From contig NHHQ01000022.1 of NCBI GenBank assembly GCA_002170915.1, forward strand, positions 19,875 through 31,180: a stretch of 11,306 bases of DNA, in the 5' to 3' direction. Source of the stretch: Rhodospirillaceae bacterium TMED167. GTDB lineage: Bacteria > Pseudomonadota > Alphaproteobacteria > Rhodospirillales_A > UBA2165. The translations under genes were made by a program, and so were the position numbers. Shown here in pieces: positions 6,277-11,306 of the stretch. A model generated the notes under the pieces. That model saw only the letters and a program-made list of their open reading frames with translations. It made no database searches and was not told the DNA's origin. The number at the start of each line of letters is the position of its first letter. The first letter of the stretch is position 1.

Positions 6277-7821
6277 CTATATGCTTTTTTCCCGGCCTTC
6301 CCAGTATGCCTCCCGAATGACGTTTTTCTGAATTTTACCAAGAGCTGATTTTGGCAGGCTCTCGACAAACTTGATGAGTCGCGGACGTTTATGACGGGCA
6401 ATATTGTCCGCACAGAACTGCTCCAACTCACCTTTGGTCAGCGTTGCATCCAATTCCAGCACAACATGGGCGGCTGGCAGTTCCCCCCAATGATCGTCAG
6501 GAACACCGAAAACAGCACACTCGTTCACCGACTGATGCTTGTAGAGAGCCTCCTCTACTTCAGTAGGATAGATATTCTCGCCACCGGAAATAATCATGTC
6601 CTTCGACCGGTCCACCAAATACAAATAACCATCTTCATCAAAATACCCGACATCACCGGTTTTCACCCAGCCGTCCTTCGTAAATGTTTCGGCGGTTTTT
6701 TCTGGCTCTTTGTAATAGTGGAGCATGACTTGAATGTCGCGGGCAGCAACCTCACCCCGTTGACCCGCGGGCAGCGGTGTGTTGTCCGCGCTTAATATAG
6801 CAACGTCCAGATTATCATAGGGATGACCAACGCTGGAGGATTTTTCCAAATTTTTTTCCGGCGGACGGTAGGTTAGGCTGCCCGCTTCCGACTGCCCGTA
6901 TTGCTCCTGCCAAATCACGTCGGGCAACGCCGCCATCTGACGCTCCAGTTGAGCGAGGCTGGTCGGTGACGCTCCGTAATTCACATACCGCAGGGACGTT
7001 AATCTGGCGGCATGAAATTGGTCATGGCTGATTACACTGTTGATCTGCGTAGGCACCATAAACGCCGCCGTGATGCCACGCTGTTCCGCCAGGGTCATAA
7101 AGACGTCCGGGTCCCAAGCCGGCATTACGACAGCGGTCAGCCCCATCAATACGCCGGTCTGATACCAAATGAACAGCCCGGCGATGTGAAAAAGAGGCGA
7201 GGAACAGCAAATCGTATCATTGACATCAATTTCAAATTCCTGACTGGCTCTCACTGAACTGATGGCCCGGGCTTCATGACTGACAACAACACCCTTTGGA
7301 AATCCTGTTGTACCGCCGGTGTAGGTGATGCCAAACGGATCCGAGCATTTGATATCAACGACTGGTTTTTCTGCAGAGGCCCCGTTTAAAAATTCTTCCA
7401 GGGTCTCCACAGCCTGGTCAGTTCCAGCACCATTACCAAAAACAATAACACGCTTCAAAGCCGGCAACCGCGCCCTAATCGCCGACAAGCGACCGAGCAA
7501 GGCCGCCTCGACAAAAAGAGCTTCAATGTCTGTTTTATTGATTACGCTAACCAGTTCGTCCTCGGAAAACCGGGTCGACATATGCGCCAGAACACCGCCA
7601 GATTTCGCCGCACCAAAAAAAATGGCCGGATATTCAATCCGGTTGGCCGAGTAGATTGCCGTGTTATGGCCCTTTCCGAGATTTTCGCGGATCAGCGCAT
7701 TGGCTACCCGATTGGCCAATGCGTCCAGTGCCGCATAAGATTGCTGCTCGCAACCGCAGATCAATGCGGTTTTATCCGGCAACTGTTCCGCCGTATTGGA
7801 TAGAATTTCTCCGATTAGCAT
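6277..7821 (-). CDS. Acyl/aryl-CoA synthetase (AMP-binding, ANL superfamily)
   Basis: A 514-residue cytoplasmic enzyme that activates a carboxylic acid with ATP to the acyl-adenylate and then the CoA thioester. All core motifs are intact: the ATP-binding loop YTGGTTGFPKGV (167-178), YGQSE (308-312), TGD (388-390), the hinge DRSKD (404-408), the SGGENIYP stretch (412-419), and the catalytic lysine Lys496 in SALGKIQK. The length and motif order fit medium/long-chain fatty-acyl, 4-coumarate-type and cyclic-acid CoA ligases, and the true acid is not readable from sequence. The ATG at 7819-7821 is preceded by AGGGAGGT, a strong ribosome binding site. It diverges from an operon encoding a PaaA-like oxygenase, a reductase, an SDR and an FAH-family enzyme, so it probably supplies the CoA-thioester substrate of that oxygenase. 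Confidence 0.93.
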   Translation of the reverse strand: MLIGEILSNTAEQLPDKTALICGCEQQSYAALDALANRVANALIRENLGKGHNTAIYSANRIEYPAIFFGAAKSGGVLAHMSTRFSEDELVSVINKTDIEALFVEAALLGRLSAIRARLPALKRVIVFGNGAGTDQAVETLEEFLNGASAEKPVVDIKCSDPFGITYTGGTTGFPKGVVVSHEARAISSVRASQEFEIDVNDTICCSSPLFHIAGLFIWYQTGVLMGLTAVVMPAWDPDVFMTLAEQRGITAAFMVPTQINSVISHDQFHAARLTSLRYVNYGASPTSLAQLERQMAALPDVIWQEQYGQSEAGSLTYRPPEKNLEKSSSVGHPYDNLDVAILSADNTPLPAGQRGEVAARDIQVMLHYYKEPEKTAETFTKDGWVKTGDVGYFDEDGYLYLVDRSKDMIISGGENIYPTEVEEALYKHQSVNECAVFGVPDDHWGELPAAHVVLELDATLTKGELEQFCADNIARHKRPRLIKFVESLPKSALGKIQKNVIREAYWEGREKSI

Positions 7822-7953
7822 GAGACCTCCCTAAAATCCGTTGCTGGTGGGTGCTCGTTTTGTGAGCTCATACTAGACACATGTCTGTCATATCATTAGC
7901 TTTCCCCGCGTAGTCATTGCCCACCATAAGCCTGTCGGAGGTCATCTGTCGAA
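7822..7953. promoter_or_regulatory. Divergent promoter region between CoA ligase and oxygenase operon
   Basis: This 132-base spacer should hold the promoters for both the ligase and the rightward operon. It contains an inverted repeat AGACA-CA-TGTCT at 7875-7886 that extends imperfectly outward (7 of 10 positions matching). Its central position would let one regulator control both directions. No -35/-10 pair stands out. Confidence 0.4.
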
Positions 7954-8988
7954 TTGGCATTTTCCGTTGTCATCAAAGACCGGGAGGAAAACGTCCACGT
8001 TGAAATGGGCCGAACCATCCTTGAGGCCCTCCTCGCCGCCGGCATTGATTATCCCCATGGATGCCGGTCGGGAAACTGTGGCGCCTGTAAATCCATCCTC
8101 CACAATGGAGAGGTGGAAATGTCCCCATTCTCTGAATATGCACTCTCCCCTGAGGAACAGAACCGCGGCCTGGTCCTTGCCTGCCGCTCAGTCCCATGGT
8201 CGGATTGTCTGATCAGTCCCGTTGGTCAGGACGAAACCGTCGCACATGCGAGCCGCCGGCTTGCCTGTAATGTATTAGATATCTCCGAAGCCACGCACGA
8301 CATCCGAATTATTCGTCTCGCAATTACCGCTGGCGGGCCCTTTGACTTCTCGCCTGGACAATATGCCGAAGTCATCTTTGGCGGACTGCCGCCTCGTGAT
8401 TTTTCCATGGCGAACCAATCAGGAGCAGACACCGTGGAATTCCACATTCGTCTGGTGTCAGGAGGCGCCGTCTCAACTCATGTCCTGGACCATTTGGAAG
8501 CCGGTGACGAGGTTGACGTCACCGGTCCTCGGGGGACAGCCTATTACCGCCCCAGCCATACCGGTCCCATCATAGCCGCCGCCGGCGGATCTGGGCTTGC
8601 CCCCATCAAAGCCATCATTGATGCCGCGCTCGCTAACGGGACCCCGCGAGACATTCATCTTTATTTTGGGGTCCGGGGCGAGCAAGATTTGTATCTGGCA
8701 AATTATTTCGAGGCGCGCGCGGCGGAACATTCACATTTTCGTTTCGTCCCGGTGCTATCTGAGCCTTACGGCAAGACTCAGAGGCGGACCGGCTATCTCG
8801 CAGATGTACTGGGAGAAGACTTTAACGACTTAGACGGATACAAAGCCTACCTTGCCGGCCCTCCGGTAATGGTCGAGACATGCGTTGGCAAACTGGACTC
8901 CCTGGGCATCCGCCAGCAGAATATCCATGCCGACGCTTTTTACACGACAGCTGAAAAGATAGCACTTGGAGAGGATCAAGGAGGATGA
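7954..8988 (+). CDS. NAD(P)H:ferredoxin-type oxygenase reductase (2Fe-2S, FAD, NAD domains)
   Basis: A 344-residue electron-transfer flavoprotein. Residues 1-95 are a plant-type 2Fe-2S ferredoxin domain with Cys37, Cys42, Cys45 and Cys77 (HGCRSGNCGAC...LAC). Residues from about 103 form an FAD-binding barrel with the RDFS motif (148-151, the usual RxYS). The NAD(P)-binding domain has GGSGLAP (211-217), YLAGPPVMVETC (299-310) and the terminal HADAFY. This order is that of phenol, toluene and methane monooxygenase reductases and CDP-6-deoxyglucoseen reductase-like proteins. The start is TTG 7954, an uncommon codon, with GGAGGT at 7937-7942 eleven bases upstream. No in-frame ATG exists nearby. 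Its stop overlaps the SDR start by ATGA. The likely job is passing electrons from NAD(P)H to the di-iron protein encoded at 9950. Confidence 0.92.
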   Translation: MAFSVVIKDREENVHVEMGRTILEALLAAGIDYPHGCRSGNCGACKSILHNGEVEMSPFSEYALSPEEQNRGLVLACRSVPWSDCLISPVGQDETVAHASRRLACNVLDISEATHDIRIIRLAITAGGPFDFSPGQYAEVIFGGLPPRDFSMANQSGADTVEFHIRLVSGGAVSTHVLDHLEAGDEVDVTGPRGTAYYRPSHTGPIIAAAGGSGLAPIKAIIDAALANGTPRDIHLYFGVRGEQDLYLANYFEARAAEHSHFRFVPVLSEPYGKTQRRTGYLADVLGEDFNDLDGYKAYLAGPPVMVETCVGKLDSLGIRQQNIHADAFYTTAEKIALGEDQGG

Positions 8989-9932
8989 GTGACAAACCTT
9001 TAGACGGGCGGGTGGCCATCATAACCGGCGGTGGGCGGGGCATCGGCAACGCAATTTGCCGAACCCTGATCAGTGCCGGCGCCGCTATCGTCGTCGCCGA
9101 TACGGGCGGCACGACAGACGGCCAGGCGGAAGACCCGGACCTCGCCGATACCATTGCCGAAAGCCTCGGAGAGCGCGCTATTGGGTACGGTAAAAGCGTT
9201 GCCTCCCCAGAAGCCGCGCAGGAGATGGTGGCGCTTGCCCGTGAAACATTCGGCGGAATTGATATTTTGGTAAACTGTGCTGCAATTCTTCGCGATGCGC
9301 TGGTATTTAAGGGCCAACCCGAAGACTGGGATGAGGTGATCAGCACCAATCTCTCCGCTGCCTATTACCTGATCAATGCGGCCACTCCGCACATGCGTGA
9401 GCAGTTTAAAGCCAGCCGCGGGGATGGCGAAAGCTACGCCTGGGGCCGCATTCTCAATATCGGCTCGACCGCCGGCCTCTATGGTAATTTTGGCCAGGCC
9501 AATTACGGCAGCGCCAAGGCCGGCTTGATGGCGCTGATGCGTATTTCCGCGATGGAAATGGCAAGATCGCAGGTGACGGCAAACCTGATCGCGCCCTTTG
9601 CCCATTCCCGCGTCTCGGAAATGATCATTCCAGCCAACGAAGAGCAGGCCGAATATAAGGCACGGGCCTTGAAGGTTTCGCCCCATCATGTTGCAAATTT
9701 AGTGCTTTATCTTTGTTCTGAAAAAGCGGCCGACGTTACCGGCCAAATCTTTGGCGTGCGGGGGCGTGAGGTCTTTCTGTTCAGCCAACCCCGACCTTTG
9801 GCAACAATTTCTCGTACTGGCGCGGATTGGGATGTGGACAGTCTCGCGGGTGCCGTGGAAGAGCAAATGCGCGACCACTTCACCGACTTGGCTACGGACC
9901 TTGAATCGTTTAACACTGATCCCGTTGTTTAA
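8985..9932 (+). CDS. Short-chain dehydrogenase/reductase, (3R)-hydroxyacyl-CoA dehydrogenase-like
   Basis: A 315-residue NAD(P)-dependent oxidoreductase with a Rossmann fold: TGGGRGIG (14-21), NCAA (97-100, the NNAG position), Asn122, Ser161, Tyr174 and Lys178 (YGSAK) form a full catalytic tetrad. After the core, a tail from about 255 (REVFLFSQPRP and onward) resembles the extension seen in SDRs related to the hydroxyacyl-CoA dehydrogenase part of peroxisomal multifunctional enzyme type 2, common in steroid and fatty-acid breakdown clusters. It probably oxidises a hydroxyacyl-CoA intermediate. Translation starts at ATG 8985, overlapping the reductase stop by ATGA, with GGAGAGGA about nine bases upstream, so coupling is likely. 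The next gene follows after 17 bases. Confidence 0.9.
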   Translation: MSDKPLDGRVAIITGGGRGIGNAICRTLISAGAAIVVADTGGTTDGQAEDPDLADTIAESLGERAIGYGKSVASPEAAQEMVALARETFGGIDILVNCAAILRDALVFKGQPEDWDEVISTNLSAAYYLINAATPHMREQFKASRGDGESYAWGRILNIGSTAGLYGNFGQANYGSAKAGLMALMRISAMEMARSQVTANLIAPFAHSRVSEMIIPANEEQAEYKARALKVSPHHVANLVLYLCSEKAADVTGQIFGVRGREVFLFSQPRPLATISRTGADWDVDSLAGAVEEQMRDHFTDLATDLESFNTDPVV

Positions 9933-9949
9933 AGGATAAGAATTAAGCC

Positions 9950-10666
9950 ATGAATGACTTTCCCCAGGTCGAAACAGTCGAACATTGGAGAGAGCAGCCG
10001 GAGGAATACCAGGAAGCATGCCGTAAACTGGTTATCAGCCACGCAATTAACGAGTTATACGGGTCACGTGTCTACGATGAGCCAGCCATTGCCTGGGCCC
10101 CCAATCCCTATGCCAAGTGGATGGTCTGCCGTGTGGTGATGGAGGAATACGGCCACCACTATAGATTTTTTGAGCTCGGCCGAGATATGGGCATTCCTGA
10201 AGAGGCAATGCTGCCGGAAATGAGCGAAAAGGCGCCTCTGTCGATCATGGACCTAAAACTCACGACCTGGGAGGAATTTTGCACCATCAAGATGATTGGC
10301 GATCTTGGCGAAATTCTGCATGTGGAGGACCTGGTTCAGGGCTCATTTCATCCCCTGAGAAACCTCGCTCGCATGACCATGCCAGAGGAATATTTCCACA
10401 GCGAATTTGGAGAAAATTTTTGCAGGGACATTTGCCAAACAGCGGAAGGCAAAGATAAAATCCAGGCTGCGGTGAACCTAATTTATCCGCACATGCCGCA
10501 TTTTTTCGGTAAACCCAAATCAAGAAACAATGAAATCTACCTCAAATGGGGGCTCAAAAAACGGACTAACGGAGAAATGCGGGAGGACTATATGGCAAGG
10601 GCCAAGATAACGGTAGAGAAACTGGGCCTAACGCTGCCAGACATCAACATGAATAACTACGACTAA
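9950..10666 (+). CDS. PaaA-like di-iron CoA-ester oxygenase (phenylacetyl-CoA epoxidase-family protein)
   Basis: A 238-residue helical, ferritin-like protein. Candidate di-iron ligands follow the classic order: Glu35 in helix 1 (INELYG), Glu66 and His69 (EYGHH), Glu121 or Glu126 (LGEILHVEDL), and Glu147 and His150 (EYFHSEFG). The C-terminal part (QAAVNLIYPHMPHFFG, LKWGLKKRTNGEMRED, EKLGLTLPD) lines up well with the end of PaaA, the catalytic subunit of phenylacetyl-CoA 1,2-epoxidase, including the final GLTLPD. PaaA is about 70 residues longer and needs PaaC for structure. No PaaB, PaaC or PaaD gene is seen here. With the adjacent reductase, a CoA ligase across the promoter and downstream SDR/FAH enzymes, hydroxylation or epoxidation of a CoA-bound acid is the likely reaction. 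The substrate is unknown. It follows the SDR gene by 17 bases, with AAGGA upstream at rather long spacing (about 13). Confidence 0.82.
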   Translation: MNDFPQVETVEHWREQPEEYQEACRKLVISHAINELYGSRVYDEPAIAWAPNPYAKWMVCRVVMEEYGHHYRFFELGRDMGIPEEAMLPEMSEKAPLSIMDLKLTTWEEFCTIKMIGDLGEILHVEDLVQGSFHPLRNLARMTMPEEYFHSEFGENFCRDICQTAEGKDKIQAAVNLIYPHMPHFFGKPKSRNNEIYLKWGLKKRTNGEMREDYMARAKITVEKLGLTLPDINMNNYD

Positions 10667-10680
10667 GAGGAAAATACGAT

Positions 10681-11306
10681 ATGAAAATCTGCCGCTTCAA
10701 TGATGACCAGTTGGGCATGGTGCAAGACAACAACACCGTTCTGGATGTCACTGGTGCGCTCGAAGCCTTGCCCCCGCTGACCTGGCCGGTGCCATTGGGC
10801 GATGCTCTAGTGACCCATCTAAGCCTCGTCACATCCGAAATGTTCCGTCTGGCCTCGGATGCACCAGCTGTCCCGATGGCGGATATCGTGTTGAAAAGCC
10901 CGGTGGCAAATCCCTCGAAAATCATGGGCGCGCCGATCAATTATCAAAAACATATCGAAGAATCCAAGGAAGATGACGGCATCGTCTCATCCCGCCCAAT
11001 CAGCCATATATCGGACTGGGGCATGTTCCTGAAGGCAAACAGCTCTTTGGTGGGTGCAGGTGAGGGCGTGGCGCTCCGCTTCACAGATGCCCGAAACGAC
11101 CACGAGATGGAGCTTGCGGTTATCATCGGCAAACAGGGTTCGCATATTCACGCGAGTGAAGCCAAAGATTACATCGCCGGCTATGCGATGGGATTGGACA
11201 TGACCACCCGCGGTAAGGAACTCCAGAGTTTCCGTAAGTCAGCTGACACTTATTCCGTCCTCGGCCCCTGGATGGTGACGGCAGACGAAATTTCCAATCC
11301 GAATAA
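10681..11306 (+). CDS. Fumarylacetoacetate hydrolase-family protein (partial, C-terminus beyond window)
   Basis: The first 208 codons of an open frame that runs off the right edge. The ATG at 10681 follows GAGGAA (10667-10672) with eight-base spacing and comes 14 bases after the PaaA-like stop, so it belongs to the same operon. Family marks are clear: IMGAPINYQKHI (81-92), MFLKANSSLVGAG (115-127, usual FLKpssalvGpg), the metal-binding pair Glu142 and Glu144 (HEMELAVIIGK), Asp173 in GYAMGLDMTTRGKE, and KSADTYSVLGPWMVT (186-200). These enzymes are Mg/Ca-dependent and catalyse C-C hydrolysis, decarboxylation, hydration or tautomerisation of 2-oxo acids in aromatic-ring breakdown. Which of these applies cannot be told. 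It fits a late step, after oxygenation and dehydrogenation. Confidence 0.9.
   Translation, partial: MKICRFNDDQLGMVQDNNTVLDVTGALEALPPLTWPVPLGDALVTHLSLVTSEMFRLASDAPAVPMADIVLKSPVANPSKIMGAPINYQKHIEESKEDDGIVSSRPISHISDWGMFLKANSSLVGAGEGVALRFTDARNDHEMELAVIIGKQGSHIHASEAKDYIAGYAMGLDMTTRGKELQSFRKSADTYSVLGPWMVTADEISNPN

Noticed and set aside
8822..9349. Minus-strand open frame of 175 codons
   Set aside because: Antisense to the reductase and SDR genes; low-complexity serine/proline-rich translation without domain signs.
9000..9689. Minus-strand open frame of 229 codons
   Set aside because: It lies fully antisense to the SDR gene, whose motifs are complete; the antisense translation shows no family motif.
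1..11306. CRISPR array, tRNA/rRNA genes, transposase or insertion sequence ends
   Set aside because: No regularly spaced repeats, cloverleaf-like or rRNA-like segments, or transposase motifs were seen on reading both strands.

Overview
The window looks like an accessory catabolic region from a moderately GC-rich Gram-negative bacterium, most likely an alphaproteobacterium. That assignment is inference. It rests on gene style: an acyl-CoA ligase, a short-chain dehydrogenase with a hydroxyacyl-CoA type tail, and a GGDEF-like protein whose N-terminal part resembles alphaproteobacterial cyclases. There are twelve protein genes (ten complete, two cut by the window ends). I see no RNA genes, CRISPR array, insertion sequence or transposase.

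Left block (1-4554). The last residues of a D-2-hydroxyacid dehydrogenase-like protein face a multi-pass membrane transporter on the minus strand. The transporter is divergent from a class II aldolase/decarboxylase of the HCOMODA/dihydroxyphthalate decarboxylase type. After an AT-rich spacer full of inverted repeats come two co-oriented genes 23 bases apart: an Asp/Glu/hydantoin racemase-superfamily enzyme that keeps only the second catalytic cysteine, and an isopenicillin-N-synthase-like non-haem iron oxygenase. Together they read as uptake and breakdown of a small carboxylic or aromatic acid. The substrate cannot be named from sequence.

Middle block (4613-6209). A divergent pair is unlike its surroundings. 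One gene encodes a small protein with a degenerate GGDEF domain (GGSFG at the signature site). The other encodes a protein whose C-terminal third resembles the donor-binding end of GT9/heptosyltransferase-like glycosyltransferases. Neither has an obvious catabolic role.

Right block (6277-11306). A minus-strand acyl/aryl-CoA ligase diverges from a tightly packed plus-strand operon: a 2Fe-2S/FAD/NAD(P)H reductase, an SDR dehydrogenase (ATGA overlap with the reductase), a PaaA-like di-iron oxygenase, and a fumarylacetoacetate hydrolase-family enzyme that runs off the end. The set suggests a pathway in which an acid is activated to its CoA thioester, oxygenated by a soluble di-iron enzyme fed by its own reductase, dehydrogenated, and then cleaved or hydrated. 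The PaaA-like protein appears without PaaB, PaaC or PaaD neighbours in this window, and its reductase has the opposite domain order to PaaE. This is the best candidate for an undescribed system. No transcription factor gene is visible, although three divergent promoter regions and several operator-like dyads are present.
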